Source: Arcobacteraceae bacterium (GTDB lineage: Bacteria > Campylobacterota > Campylobacteria > Campylobacterales > Arcobacteraceae). Taken from it: a stretch of DNA of 64,000 nucleotides. The notes beneath the pieces are model-generated. The model made no database searches. It was not told the origin of the DNA and saw nothing but the letters and a program-made list of their open reading frames with translations. The stretch lies in contig JALNYH010000005.1 in the NCBI GenBank assembly GCA_023229945.1, forward strand, positions 1 through 64,000, written 5' to 3'. Made by a program: the position numbers and the translations under genes. Below, one piece after another: positions 1-9,818 of this stretch (position 1 is its first letter; every line of letters begins with the position of its first letter).

Positions 1-1
1 A

Positions 2-874
2 GCTAAAACAAAAGCAGATGAACATGCTGTGGAGATTTTAAAGGCTAAACTTGATAAGGAAGTTGTCAAAACTTATAAAAATTTAACAGATTATCAAAAA
101 TTAAAATTAGCTCGTCATCCAGATCGCCCTTATGCTCTTGATTATATTAGGGTATTGATGAAAGATGCTTATGAGATTCATGGGGATCGTCATTTTGCTG
201 ATGATACTGCTATTGTTTGTTACCTTGGATATATTGGTGATGAAAAAGTTATGGTTATCGGTGAGCAAAAAGGAAGAGGCACAAAAAACAAAATTATGAG
301 AAATTTTGGTATGCCAAATCCTGAAGGGTATAGAAAAGCTCTTCGTGCTGCAAAAATGGCTGAGAAATTTGGCATTCCTATCTTAATGCTAGTAGATACT
401 CCAGGTGCATATCCTGGAATTGGGGCAGAAGAGAGAAGTCAAAGTGAAGCGATTGCTAAAAATCTTTATGAACTAAGCGCTCTTGATACAATAACTATTT
501 CTATTGTTATTGGTGAAGGTGGAAGTGGTGGTGCTTTGGCTATAGGGATTGCTGATAAGCTTGCTATGATGAGATATAGTATATTTTCTGTAATCTCACC
601 TGAGGGGTGTTCGGCTATACTTTGGGATGATTCTACAAAAGTAGAAACAGCAACTGCAGCACTAAAAATAAGCTCTAATGACTTGTATGATTTGAAACTA
701 ATTGATGATATTATTGATGAGCCTTTGATAGGTGCTCATAGAGAAAAAGAAGAAGCTATTAAAGCTTTGGGTAATTATTTTTTGACTAGTGTGAAAGAAT
801 TGAGAAATCTTGACCCTCAAACTAGATATGATAAAAGATATGAAAAACTTATGTCACTAGGTAGTTTTGCTTAG
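2..874 (+). CDS. accA: Acetyl-CoA carboxylase carboxyltransferase subunit alpha, 5' end cut by window
   Basis: The alpha subunit of acetyl-CoA carboxylase carboxyltransferase moves the carboxyl group from carboxybiotin to acetyl-CoA, making malonyl-CoA for fatty acid synthesis in the cytoplasm. Family hallmarks are ARHPDRPYALDYI, GEQKGRGTK, FGMPNPEGYRKALR, DTPGAYPGIGAEER and the glycine-rich GEGGSGGALAIG stretch. The frame is open to the left edge: nine codons (AKTKADEHA) precede the GTG at 29, so that GTG is internal. The family is about 312-320 residues long, so roughly 25 N-terminal residues lie outside the window. An AEC permease follows after 10 bp. Identification is secure. Confidence 0.96.
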   Translation, partial: AKTKADEHAVEILKAKLDKEVVKTYKNLTDYQKLKLARHPDRPYALDYIRVLMKDAYEIHGDRHFADDTAIVCYLGYIGDEKVMVIGEQKGRGTKNKIMRNFGMPNPEGYRKALRAAKMAEKFGIPILMLVDTPGAYPGIGAEERSQSEAIAKNLYELSALDTITISIVIGEGGSGGALAIGIADKLAMMRYSIFSVISPEGCSAILWDDSTKVETATAALKISSNDLYDLKLIDDIIDEPLIGAHREKEEAIKALGNYFLTSVKELRNLDPQTRYDKRYEKLMSLGSFA

Positions 875-884
875 TACTATATAG

Positions 885-1787
885 ATGGAAAATTTTTTTA
901 TAATAATACTTCCCCTTTTGATAGGTTATGCTTTTGGTAAGGGGAAAGTTTTTGATGATAAAGCTCCTGTAATATTAAATCAGTTTATTATTTATATTGC
1001 TCTTCCTGCGTTGATTTTACTTAAAATTCCTACAATTTCCTTTTCTTCAGATATATTGATACCTATTGTTGTAGCATGGTTTGTTATGTCTCTTAGTGCT
1101 ATTTTGATATTGGTAATATCAAAAATACTACAATTTTCAAAAGAGATTACTGGTAGTTTGATGCTTGTGGCAGTTTTGGGAAATACTTCTTTTTTGGGTA
1201 TTCCTATGGTTACTTCATATCTAGGAAATGATGCTTTAGCTTATATTGTAATATATGACCAATTGGGTACTTTTTTGGCATTGGCAATTTATGGTACTTT
1301 GATAGTTAGTTTGTATACCAATACTTCGAAATTTAGTTTTAAAAATGTTGTTCAAAAAGTGATTACTTTTCCACCTTTTGTAGCACTTGTATTTGCTTTG
1401 ATGTTGGCAGAATTTGAGTATCCAAGTGCTATAATCAAGACTTTTGAGATGTTGTCTTTGACTATAGTTCCATTGGCTCTAGTCTCTGTTGGGCTTCAAC
1501 TTCAGCTTAGATTGCCTCAAAATACATTTGTACCTTTTAGTGTAGCTTTGATTACAAAGCTTATTTTTGCCCCTATTATAGCGGTCATTGTATGTAAAAT
1601 ATTTGGATATAGTGGATTTATAGCTGATGTTGCTATACTTGAAAGTGCTATGGGTCCTATGATTACAGCTGGAGTCGTAGCAAGTGTGGCAGGATTAGCT
1701 CCAAGACTTAGTGCTGCTATAGTTGGGTATGGGATACTTTTTTCTTTTGGTAGTGTTTATTTTATCAATTTGTTTTTTGTAGCTTAA
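885..1787 (+). CDS. AEC (auxin efflux carrier) family transporter
   Basis: This 300-residue, very hydrophobic protein has about ten predicted membrane helices. It has the AEC/membrane transport family layout, with two five-helix halves and helix-breaking glycine/proline motifs such as LGNTSFLGIPM and ESAMGPMITAGVVAS. Bacterial members export or exchange small organic anions such as malate or malonate. The substrate cannot be read from the sequence. It starts 10 bp after accA on the same strand and is probably co-transcribed with it. A link to malonyl-CoA metabolism is only a guess. Confidence 0.85.
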   Translation: MENFFIIILPLLIGYAFGKGKVFDDKAPVILNQFIIYIALPALILLKIPTISFSSDILIPIVVAWFVMSLSAILILVISKILQFSKEITGSLMLVAVLGNTSFLGIPMVTSYLGNDALAYIVIYDQLGTFLALAIYGTLIVSLYTNTSKFSFKNVVQKVITFPPFVALVFALMLAEFEYPSAIIKTFEMLSLTIVPLALVSVGLQLQLRLPQNTFVPFSVALITKLIFAPIIAVIVCKIFGYSGFIADVAILESAMGPMITAGVVASVAGLAPRLSAAIVGYGILFSFGSVYFINLFFVA

Positions 1788-2043
1788 CTTTAGATTATGG
1801 ATGGTTGTCTTATTTGATCCATCAAACCAATTCCTAACTATATTCTTTACCTATCTATATTTTTGATATATTTTATAATAATATCTTGGTATGAACATGG
1901 AATATTTAGGTTTAAATAGATATTTTTTATCAGTTGATGCAATAGTATTTAATGAATCAATAATATAAATATACTCAGTTAATGTGGTACATAAATTTTG
2001 ATGATTTAAAAGTATAGTTAAGTTAATAGTTTTATTTCCCACA

Positions 2044-5000
2044 TTAAAATTTATTATCAATAATATTAATTTTTTCTTCTTGTATTCTCTCTGAATGATT
2101 ACAATTTGGATAATTTGAACATCCTAAGAATTCTCCAAATTGACCATTTCTTCTAATCATGTATCCATTGCATTTCACACACAAAGCTGATTCAAAATCA
2201 CACTCATTGTTACTACATTGTGCAACTTTATTCTCTAAATTTTTTATTGTTTCACTTAAACATTGTGGGCAATAGTGTACATTATCAGTATATTTACATC
2301 TTGGATAATTGCAACAGCCGTAAAAATGTTTTTTTTTGTCTTCGTGTGTAGTGTTTTTTTTAAGAACTCCTGTTTTGCATTCTGGGCAATTTGTTAGTTT
2401 TATATTTGAGTCATTTATAAAATAAATCTCATTTTTGTAATTTCTAATGAGCTCTTCCATAAATACTGACTTACTATATTGGTTACTCACTAAAAATAAT
2501 GCACTTTTTGTTCTTGTAAGAGCTACATAAAAAAGTCTTCTTTCTTCAGCATCTTCAAACTCATCCCCTGGAGGTACTACGATATCTAAAATCGGGTCAT
2601 CTACAATTTTAGAAGGAAATCCAAATTTACCATTATCCAAATTTAATATGATGACATAATCAGCTTCGTTTCCTTTGGAACCATGAACTGATGATTTTTT
2701 TATCTTTAAAGTTGGATAGTGTTTAATCTTCAAGTTATCCAATAAAAAGTTATATCGAGCTAATATCATTACTGTTTTTTTATTCTCTTTCTCTTTTTTA
2801 ATGATATGACTCAAGATTACCTCTAAATCTTTTTGGTTGTCTGCTGTTGACCAATATAACAATATACTAAATTTATTTAACTCTTGTGTCTTGATTGTTT
2901 TAATCTCTTTTTTTAATTGGTTCGGATTTTTTTGTATAAAATTTGATGCAATATCTGAAACTGTATTATTAAATCTAAATGTATAATCCAAAGCTACAGT
3001 TTTTGAAATACCAAATGTTTTTTCGAAATCTTGAATTATTTTAATATTACTTCCAGCAAATCTATTGATTGATTGCCAGTCATCTCCAACTGCTGTTATG
3101 GAAGTATTATTTAAAGGTAAAAGTGACTTTATCAACATAGCCCTAGTTGTAGAAATATCTTGAAACTCATCAATAAAGATATGTTTAAAGCCATGTTTAT
3201 ACTTGCCATTATCTATATTATTTAAAGCTTCAATAATCATATCATCAAAGTCAATGCAATTGTTTCTTTTTTGAAAATCTTGATATTCTTTGAAAATAAA
3301 TTCAAATAAGTTGATAAATAGACTTGACCTTTCAATTTCTTTTGATTTTTCTTTAATATCTTCAATCGTATGTCTATTTGATTTAAAATGGCTTAAAAAA
3401 GTTATAAATAGTTTAGTGAACTTATTACTTTCTATATGTTCTTTTAAAAGCTCATAAATTTCAGCTTCGTTAGGTTCTCTAAATATCACATTGTGAGAAA
3501 GTAATTTTTCTTTTAGAAGAGGAAGGAGATTACCATCTGTAAATTCATAACTAAATGTTTCGACCATTATAGTTTGTTTTTCAGCGTGTAAATTTCTTTT
3601 CCACTCCATGCCTTCTAAATATTTATGATTATCTATGTATGGAGCGGTTCTACCGTTTCTATCTATACCAAAATGTTCAATATAAATTCCATAATCAGGT
3701 AGATATAAATCTGGTTTATATTGCCTTCTTTGAGTTGTCCAAGTTTTTATTTCATAAGGTTCTTCATACAAATATTTAATGCCATTGAGTGTTAAAAAAT
3801 TGCATATTACTAACTCTTGATAGCTTTTTACAGTTTCTTCTTTTAGTGTTGTAAGATTTTCTCCTTCTTTGTCTCCCTTTATTTCAACTTTGTGTTTAAG
3901 AGTTTTCATATCAAAATCTTTTTGATAATCATAATATTCACCTAGACTGTTAAATGCTGATTCATTTTTATAAGGGATACTAAAATAAGCTATGAATTGA
4001 GTAAATTCTTTTAAAAATGTTCCCATAGAAGCAAGAAGTCTAAAAATAGTATCATTTATAAATTTGTTCATATTGTTTTGAGATTCTGTCATAGGACATA
4101 AATCAAACTTTTTAGACATGCTTTGAGCTATTATATTTAAACCAAAAGCGTGAAATGTTTTGATTTGAACATTAAGATTTTTTTTATCAAATCTTTCTTG
4201 TAATTCTTCTTGAGCATTTTTATTAAACGCTAGTATAAGAATTTCATTTGGATGTAAAACTTTTTTTTGAATTAAGTAACATACTTTTGCAACAACAACA
4301 CTTGTTTTCCCTGAACCTGCCCCTGCTAATATTAAATTATTATTTTCATTTACTAAAACAGCTTCTTGTTGTTTTTTTGTTAAAGGTTTTGATTCAATTG
4401 TATCAAAGAAAATTTTTTCATCAATCATTTTGTTTCTTACAAATGATGTATTTTTATTTTTTACCCATAATATATCATCATTATAAAACAATATAACTTC
4501 TTGAATAAAGTTTTTTATTTTTTGATGAGTTATAAACTCACATTGATTATTGGTAATGCTCTTTAACTCATGTTTTAAATCGTTTCTGGTATAGTCATTG
4601 ATATATCTAGATTTTGATAGTTGAATAATTTTTGTTTGAAAAATTGTAAGAGTATTTTTAAACAATTCAAGTTTTATTGCAAATTCATTTTCTAGATTTA
4701 AAATATATATTTTATAATGTTCAATTTTTTGAGTATTTTTATTTTTTTCAATTTGTTCAGCACTAATTATTTGTTTAATATTTGAAATGTTTTGTTTTTT
4801 TGATTTTAAAATATCTTGTAATTTTTGTGTTTCTATATTGAAAGTTTCCAATTTAGACAAGTAATCTTTCTCATAGTTTTTTATTCCAAAACTAAACAAT
4901 TTAATAAGTATTTGAAAAATATTAGGTTGGAATTTTATTGGTAGTTGATTTATTTTATCCTTATAATCAGCTATTTTTAAAACTATGTTAGTGCTTTCTT

Positions 5001-5121
5001 GTTCAATAGAACTGATATCGTCTTTCAATTTTGTAATTTTTATTACACTATCATTAATGGCATTTTCTAACTTTTGTATTTGAGTATTGTGTTGCTCAAT
5101 TTGTTTTTGTAAGTGTTTCAA
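2044..5121 (-). CDS. UvrD/HelD-like DNA helicase with nuclease-like insert and C-terminal topoisomerase-type zinc fingers
   Basis: This 1,025-residue superfamily 1 helicase has a coiled-coil N-terminus (about residues 1-175). The Q-motif/Walker A region follows (LTKKQQEAVL, then GAGSGKT near 265), with Walker B FIDEFQD near 650 and the motif VALTRTKSALFLVSN near the end of the ATPase core. Between the Walker motifs, at about 470-500, is KPDLYLPDYGIYIEHFG. This resembles a PD-(D/E)xK nuclease core found inside some helicase IV-like proteins. The last 120 residues hold three CxxC...C zinc modules of the topoisomerase I C-terminal type. It starts with TTG; AGGA lies about 10 nt upstream. It stands alone, and DNA repair or defence against foreign DNA are both possible roles. 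Confidence 0.85.
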   Translation of the reverse strand: MKHLQKQIEQHNTQIQKLENAINDSVIKITKLKDDISSIEQESTNIVLKIADYKDKINQLPIKFQPNIFQILIKLFSFGIKNYEKDYLSKLETFNIETQKLQDILKSKKQNISNIKQIISAEQIEKNKNTQKIEHYKIYILNLENEFAIKLELFKNTLTIFQTKIIQLSKSRYINDYTRNDLKHELKSITNNQCEFITHQKIKNFIQEVILFYNDDILWVKNKNTSFVRNKMIDEKIFFDTIESKPLTKKQQEAVLVNENNNLILAGAGSGKTSVVVAKVCYLIQKKVLHPNEILILAFNKNAQEELQERFDKKNLNVQIKTFHAFGLNIIAQSMSKKFDLCPMTESQNNMNKFINDTIFRLLASMGTFLKEFTQFIAYFSIPYKNESAFNSLGEYYDYQKDFDMKTLKHKVEIKGDKEGENLTTLKEETVKSYQELVICNFLTLNGIKYLYEEPYEIKTWTTQRRQYKPDLYLPDYGIYIEHFGIDRNGRTAPYIDNHKYLEGMEWKRNLHAEKQTIMVETFSYEFTDGNLLPLLKEKLLSHNVIFREPNEAEIYELLKEHIESNKFTKLFITFLSHFKSNRHTIEDIKEKSKEIERSSLFINLFEFIFKEYQDFQKRNNCIDFDDMIIEALNNIDNGKYKHGFKHIFIDEFQDISTTRAMLIKSLLPLNNTSITAVGDDWQSINRFAGSNIKIIQDFEKTFGISKTVALDYTFRFNNTVSDIASNFIQKNPNQLKKEIKTIKTQELNKFSILLYWSTADNQKDLEVILSHIIKKEKENKKTVMILARYNFLLDNLKIKHYPTLKIKKSSVHGSKGNEADYVIILNLDNGKFGFPSKIVDDPILDIVVPPGDEFEDAEERRLFYVALTRTKSALFLVSNQYSKSVFMEELIRNYKNEIYFINDSNIKLTNCPECKTGVLKKNTTHEDKKKHFYGCCNYPRCKYTDNVHYCPQCLSETIKNLENKVAQCSNNECDFESALCVKCNGYMIRRNGQFGEFLGCSNYPNCNHSERIQEEKINIIDNKF

Positions 5122-5654
5122 ATTTTAATATTCCTATATTTTTATTATGTATGCTTACAAAAACTGTACATTCGATAATTATATTCAAACCACTAATGAT
5201 ATTGTAGTTTGAATTTACACTATTTAAAAAAGATTGTTAGTGTTTTTGTTTTATCTTGAAAGTTTATAATTTCAATTGCATACAAATCTTTCTTTTAAAA
5301 TGATTTAATCACAAGTTTATAATTTTACATACAATTTTAAGAATCAAATAAAATAATATCTAATCATAACTTAATAGTATGCAAATTTTAAACATAAGTG
5401 CAATTTCATAGCATTGTTGGAAAGGAAGGTAACTATAAAATAATAATTGTTTTATAATTACAAATTACTTCTAATTATCTTAGCTATTGATAGCAGATAT
5501 TTTAAATTTCTCAACTAATTATTCAATGAAAACTGTAAAAGTACCTTTTGATGTTTAAATCGATTTTTACTGAAAGGATTAGGTATAAAGTAACAGACTC
5601 TTTATTAGTTAAAAATGTAGCTTAATTGTAACCTATTTTATCTATCATTTCTTT
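5122..5654. other. Intergenic region without a recognised gene
   Basis: This 533-bp AT-rich gap separates the divergently transcribed helicase and PhoH genes, so it must contain both promoters. I see no convincing ORF, tRNA or structured RNA. There is only a weak AT palindrome near 5434-5460 (TATAAAA...TTTTATA). No clear sigma-70 promoter could be picked out of the uniformly AT-rich background. Confidence 0.5.
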
Positions 5655-7031
5655 ATGAAAAAAGATAAAGTATATGTAATAGACACCAATATAATTTTGC
5701 AGAATTTGCAAAATATTCAGAATTTGAGTGATAATGGCTCAAATATAGTTGTAATACCTGAAACGGTTTTACTTGAACTTGAGGATAAAAAGAAACTTAC
5801 TAATGAACTTGGATTTTATTCAAGGGAATTTGCTAGATTTTTGGCATCTACTAAGATAAAAGAGATAGACTTAAAGGCTAATTATAAGGTTGTCAAGCTT
5901 TATAAAGATGATATAATAATCCACATAATCTCAAAAGATAAATACGATACCCAAATAGAACAACACCATATTTCAGAAAGCAATGATAAGCGAATAATAG
6001 AAACTGCTGAAGTTGCAAAAGAGTATTATCGTGGTAAGAAGGTGATATTTTTATCTATAGATATCTATGCTAGAACTTTTGCACTATTTAAAAATCTAAA
6101 AACACAAACACTAAATGATGATAAAAGTGAAGTTCCTGATTTTGAGTTTGTAAAGACTATCAATCTTGAATCTATATATTTTAATAGGCTAAACTTTCAA
6201 TCCATAAAAGAGCTAGACCCAAGCCATAGTCCTGAGAATTTTTCTTATTGTTTTGACTCTAGTGATGGTAATAGTATGTATGGAATAGTCGCTGGTGAGA
6301 GGATCATGATAGTAGAAGATAGTGACTTTAATCCACTTTGTGTCAAGCCTGCAAATCTAAAACAAAAGTTTTTTGTAAAAGCTATTATTGAAAATGTATA
6401 TAACTTGCTTGTGATTGATGCAAAGGCTGGGAGTGGAAAGACTTTGATGTCTTTTGTAGCAGCTATGAGGCTGATAGATAAAGGGATGTATGATAAGATA
6501 GTGTATGTGCGAAATTCTATAGAGTCCATAGACAAAGGGGCAGAAGTAGGGTTTTTATCAGGTAATGATGAGAAGTTTAGAATATATAATATGGCATTGG
6601 CTGATACTATGGAGTTTATTGCTAAAAAGCAGATAAAAAAAGGGACAAATGCCGAAAATGTAGAGTCAATCCGCTCAAAAACTGAAGAGCTTATGGGGAA
6701 ATACTCTATTACTACACTTTGGCCTGGAGAAGCAAGGGGTAGAACACTAAGTAGTGCTATCGTGATAATGGATGAATGGCAAAATAGTAGTGAAAAAACA
6801 ACTCAACTTATACTTTCAAGACTTGATGAGAGTTGTATGGCTATAGTGATAGGCTCAAATAGACAAATAGATAATCTTTATCTAAACAAATATAATAATG
6901 GTCTTACAACACTTCTAAAACAAACCAAACAAAACCATCCTGAGCTTAATATGTTTGCTATAGAGCTTGAAAAGGCGGTAAGAGGTAAGTTTGCACAATT
7001 TAGTGAACGGATTTTTGAAAAAAGAAAATAA
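5655..7031 (+). CDS. PIN domain-PhoH family ATPase (PhoH2-like)
   Basis: This 458-residue fusion has an N-terminal PIN ribonuclease-like domain (about 1-140) starting KVYVIDTNIIL, with the conserved first acidic residue. The PhoH P-loop ATPase domain covers about 230-458, with Walker A DAKAGSGKT near 255 and Walker B IVIMDEWQNS near 372. PhoH2 proteins of this layout are described as ATP-dependent RNA helicase/ribonucleases, sometimes with a small antitoxin-like partner. No such partner gene is visible upstream. The ATG at 5655 begins the PIN domain exactly, although its Shine-Dalgarno is weak. The HD-domain gene follows after 9 bp and is probably in the same transcript. Confidence 0.88.
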   Translation: MKKDKVYVIDTNIILQNLQNIQNLSDNGSNIVVIPETVLLELEDKKKLTNELGFYSREFARFLASTKIKEIDLKANYKVVKLYKDDIIIHIISKDKYDTQIEQHHISESNDKRIIETAEVAKEYYRGKKVIFLSIDIYARTFALFKNLKTQTLNDDKSEVPDFEFVKTINLESIYFNRLNFQSIKELDPSHSPENFSYCFDSSDGNSMYGIVAGERIMIVEDSDFNPLCVKPANLKQKFFVKAIIENVYNLLVIDAKAGSGKTLMSFVAAMRLIDKGMYDKIVYVRNSIESIDKGAEVGFLSGNDEKFRIYNMALADTMEFIAKKQIKKGTNAENVESIRSKTEELMGKYSITTLWPGEARGRTLSSAIVIMDEWQNSSEKTTQLILSRLDESCMAIVIGSNRQIDNLYLNKYNNGLTTLLKQTKQNHPELNMFAIELEKAVRGKFAQFSERIFEKRK

Positions 7032-7040
7032 AAAAGAATA

Positions 7041-8723
7041 ATGAACAATAGATTTATCAACGATACTATATTTAGTCATATAGAACACACTAGATTTGAA
7101 GGGAAGATATTACAAACCAAGATACTAAGTAGGTTGCAGTTTATTACTCAAAATGCACTGGCTTATTTTTCTTTCCCTTCTATCAACACTAAAAGATATA
7201 TTCACTCTCTAGGAACTATGCATCTAGCATCACATATGTATAAAAGTGCTTTGCTAAATGCAAAAGATAAAGTAAGATCAGGGTTACTTAGTGATTTATA
7301 TACTGCTATCAAAAAAATAGAAAAAGAAAAAAACATAAAATCCAAAATAGATAAAAGCAAACTATTTGTAGATGATTCACTTTATCAGTTTTTGGTGCCA
7401 TTGAAAGATGAAAAAGAAAAATATGCTTATTTGATATCATTACAAGCTATACGACTTTGTGGGCTTTTGCATGATGTTGGGCATCTTCCATTTTCTCATC
7501 AAGTAGAATATGCAATGCAAAGTATTTATGCAAAACTTTCAAAACTACCAGTTCATAATAAGCAAGAAATTGAGTTTTTGGAGTTTTATAATAGTATTAC
7601 AAATAATCAAGATAAAGTATTGCATGAGGCTATGGGGCTTTCATTTTGTAAGATGTTGTTTGAGTATGAGATATTACAATGTTTTTGTTTGAGTGAGGAT
7701 AGGGAGTATATTCAAGTTATTTATAGTTTGGTAGAACATATTTTAAATGATAGAGTTTATGGTGGATTCGATTTTGGAGTAATTCATAGCTTGATTGATT
7801 CTACTGTGGATGCTGATAGACTTGATTATATCAATCGTGATATGTTGGCTAGCGGATATATCGGTGGGGCTGTGGATTTGCTGAGAATTGCAAAACAAAG
7901 TGTATTGACAAAGAAGAAAAAAGAGTATTATATCTCTTTTTGTGATAGTGCTATTTTGGATATAGAGCATATGCTTGAGATGAGATTCAATCTATATAAA
8001 AAAGTGATTTTCCATCACCAAATAGCCAAAAAAGATGCTATGCTGGAGAGTCTTATAGCATATCTTGCAAATCAATTTTTTGTCCAAGGAGGCAAAAAAA
8101 ACAATGATATATCAATGTTATGGAAGTTTGATAAAGTCCAAGGGTTGGAACAAAAACTAGATACTATTAGTTTGCTTGATGAAAACTGGCTTATTTCACT
8201 TTTTAAAGAGGAGTATTTTGCTCTGAAATATGATACTAAGATAAAAAACAAACAAAAAATATTGCTAGTTTTTGAAGAGGTTTTGTTTGGGAAGAAATAT
8301 TTTAGTTCTATTTGGAAAAATTTAAATGATTTATATAGTGTTTTGGATTTTACAACAACTCAAAAATACCAATTTCGTGAGAGTTTTGGATATATTAGTC
8401 CATCTAAGCTTCAAATTCTCAAAAATTCACTTGATAATTTTGTGGCATACTATGAATCAAAAGATAAACTATTTTTATCATACCAAATAGTTTCGTTTAA
8501 TCTTGGGATTTCCAAAGATTTTCATCTATTTAGTGGTGAGGAACTAGTATCTATTGATGAGGTATCAACTCTTAGAAAAAGGCTTAAAAAGTCTATGTTG
8601 AATACTGTTCCGTTTTTTATTTATTGTGATAAAAAAGATCTAACTTCTAAAATGAAAGATGACTTAAAAGAGTTGCTTTTTGATGTGTTTGAGAGGAATA
8701 GGGAGTGGAGTTATGATTCTTAA
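7041..8723 (+). CDS. HD-domain phosphohydrolase, SAMHD1/dGTPase-like
   Basis: This is a 560-residue protein with the HD metal-binding set: a histidine in RYIHSLGTMHLASH (near 55), the HD pair in LCGLLHDVGHLPFSH (near 145), and the distal aspartate in DSTVDADRLDYINRDM (near 255). This is the arrangement of deoxynucleoside triphosphate triphosphohydrolase-like and SAMHD1-like enzymes. The natural substrate is not evident. It follows the PhoH gene by 9 bp. Its 3' end is unusual: bases 8585-8627 recur exactly at 12291-12333, where a second, diverged copy of the C-terminus remains. The present C-terminal codons were therefore probably supplied by the inserted DNA that follows. Confidence 0.85.
   Translation: MNNRFINDTIFSHIEHTRFEGKILQTKILSRLQFITQNALAYFSFPSINTKRYIHSLGTMHLASHMYKSALLNAKDKVRSGLLSDLYTAIKKIEKEKNIKSKIDKSKLFVDDSLYQFLVPLKDEKEKYAYLISLQAIRLCGLLHDVGHLPFSHQVEYAMQSIYAKLSKLPVHNKQEIEFLEFYNSITNNQDKVLHEAMGLSFCKMLFEYEILQCFCLSEDREYIQVIYSLVEHILNDRVYGGFDFGVIHSLIDSTVDADRLDYINRDMLASGYIGGAVDLLRIAKQSVLTKKKKEYYISFCDSAILDIEHMLEMRFNLYKKVIFHHQIAKKDAMLESLIAYLANQFFVQGGKKNNDISMLWKFDKVQGLEQKLDTISLLDENWLISLFKEEYFALKYDTKIKNKQKILLVFEEVLFGKKYFSSIWKNLNDLYSVLDFTTTQKYQFRESFGYISPSKLQILKNSLDNFVAYYESKDKLFLSYQIVSFNLGISKDFHLFSGEELVSIDEVSTLRKRLKKSMLNTVPFFIYCDKKDLTSKMKDDLKELLFDVFERNREWSYDS
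8585..8627 (+). repeat. Left copy of 43-bp direct repeat (att-like)
   Basis: This 43-bp segment inside the 3' end of the HD gene is identical to 12291-12333. Beyond it the two copies drop abruptly to 56 of 81 matching bases. Such a sharp edge at the 3' end of a gene is what site-specific or homologous integration leaves behind (attL-like). No integrase gene is seen between the two copies, so the mechanism is inferred. Confidence 0.7.
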
Positions 8724-8866
8724 AATGCTTAACTTAAGGAGATTTGGTCAGACATATATTCTAAGATTTAAATTTAGTAAGTAATAATTTAAATCAGATA
8801 TTTAAGTACGATTTACATTTGCTTATGCTAAAATATTTAAAACATTTTGATCTATTAGGATATGCC

Positions 8867-9091
8867 ATGCAAACTGTGACTTTAGAAGTTCAAGATAGTT
8901 TTGTACCAAATTTATTAAGCTATTTGAAACAATTTAAAAATGAAGTAAAAGTTTGCAATGATAAAAATTTGGAACATGACCCTTATTTTTATGAAAGACA
9001 AAAAGAGCTTATTCAAATCAGAGAAGATATTAAAAAAGACCCAAGCAGATTGATTTCATTTGATGAATTTGAACTCAAATATGCAAATTAA
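8867..9091 (+). CDS. Probable antitoxin of a ParE-type toxin-antitoxin pair
   Basis: This small acidic-basic protein of 74 residues begins MQTVTLEVQDSF. A longer reading from TTG 8819 exists, but ATG 8867 is preceded by AGGA at proper spacing and gives a typical antitoxin length. A short beta-strand N-terminus is followed by helices and a C-terminal SFDEFELKYAN segment likely to bind the toxin. Its stop codon overlaps the start of the toxin gene by 11 bp, the usual coupling in these operons. The fold class of its DNA-binding part is not clear. The call rests mainly on its size, its position and the toxin next to it. Confidence 0.75.
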   Translation: MQTVTLEVQDSFVPNLLSYLKQFKNEVKVCNDKNLEHDPYFYERQKELIQIREDIKKDPSRLISFDEFELKYAN

Positions 9092-9368
9092 GATTGACAA
9101 GGTTTTTGCTAATAACTTTAATATAATCCTAGAGTACATTGCACTAGATAAAATTACAGCATCTTTAAAATTTAAAAATGAACTTTTTAAACAAATCAAA
9201 AATATCCCTAATTTCCCTTATAAATATCGCAAATCATTTTACTTTAATGATATAAACATTAGAGATATGATATTTAAAGGTTATACGATAGTTTATGAAA
9301 TCGATACTACAAACAATCAGATAATTGTCTTAAATATTTTTGATAAAAATAAACCACCACTTAGTTAA
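9081..9368 (+). CDS. RelE/ParE superfamily toxin
   Basis: This 95-residue basic protein has the ParE-like pattern: an N-terminal helix pair (FANNFNIILEYIALDKITASLKF), a central NIPNFPYKYRKS loop, then beta strands DMIFKGYTIVYEID and IIVLNIFDKNKPP. ParE members poison DNA gyrase and RelE members cleave mRNA on the ribosome. The sequence places it nearer ParE, but the target is not proven. ATG 9081 was chosen over TTG 9060 because it gives the 11-bp overlap with the antitoxin gene. It is the first gene pair inside the presumed island. Confidence 0.82.
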   Translation: MQIKIDKVFANNFNIILEYIALDKITASLKFKNELFKQIKNIPNFPYKYRKSFYFNDINIRDMIFKGYTIVYEIDTTNNQIIVLNIFDKNKPPLS

Positions 9369-9797
9369 GAGTAGGAATCTTCTGCCAAAAATTAGACTGA
9401 CATACAAAATGGTAGCTTCTTTGATACTTTTTCTTCAAAAAGTAAAGTGCCACAAAGAGGAAGCGGTATCGCTGAAGCGATTTTATTGAGGAACGCCTAC
9501 TTTGGTCGGTATTCTTTGGAATAAGGAATGGTGTATTCGGGGACTCTCTGGATTATTATCTTGTGAAATATTTCTTTTCATCTTGATGCTAAAATACCGT
9601 CACTCCGAACTTGATTCGGAGTCTATTGGATGGATTAATTAGAGGGGGGGTCAATTATTTCTAAAGCTCGATGTTTTTTTAGTAAAAAGTTTTATAATTG
9701 CTTTATTTATGGTGTTTGTTGTTGTTTTAATATATGACATCTTTTATATATGTTATTTATTGATTTTTCAGGGTGTTTTATATATAATGTACGTTGA
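9369..9797. other. Intergenic region with palindromic repeat, no gene recognised
   Basis: This 429-bp gap lies between the toxin gene and the GIY-YIG gene. Bases 9450-9560 are clearly richer in G+C than their surroundings, and a palindromic repeat lies at 9598-9630. Translation of the repeat gives the HSELDSES signature typical of spurious repeat-derived ORFs. I found no credible coding sequence. The composition suggests decayed foreign DNA. Confidence 0.5.
9598..9630. repeat. Dispersed palindromic repeat (CTTGA-loop family)
   Basis: Arms ACTCCGAA and TTCGGAGT (9602-9622) enclose the loop CTTGA, preceded by CGTC. Related copies lie at 11264-11284 and 31468-31611. The arms differ between copies but stay complementary, and the five-base loop is constant. 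Confidence 0.8.
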
Positions 9798-9818
9798 ATG
9801 ACTTATATGGGAAAATTA

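Noticed and set aside
1851..2060. 69-codon minus-strand ORF overlapping the end of the helicase gene
   Set aside because: It starts with TTG inside the helicase gene, has no ribosome site and no recognisable motif; likely chance in AT-rich DNA.
5434..5460. AT palindrome as an operator upstream of the PhoH gene
   Set aside because: Such palindromes are expected by chance in DNA this AT-rich, and it lies about 200 bp from the start codon.
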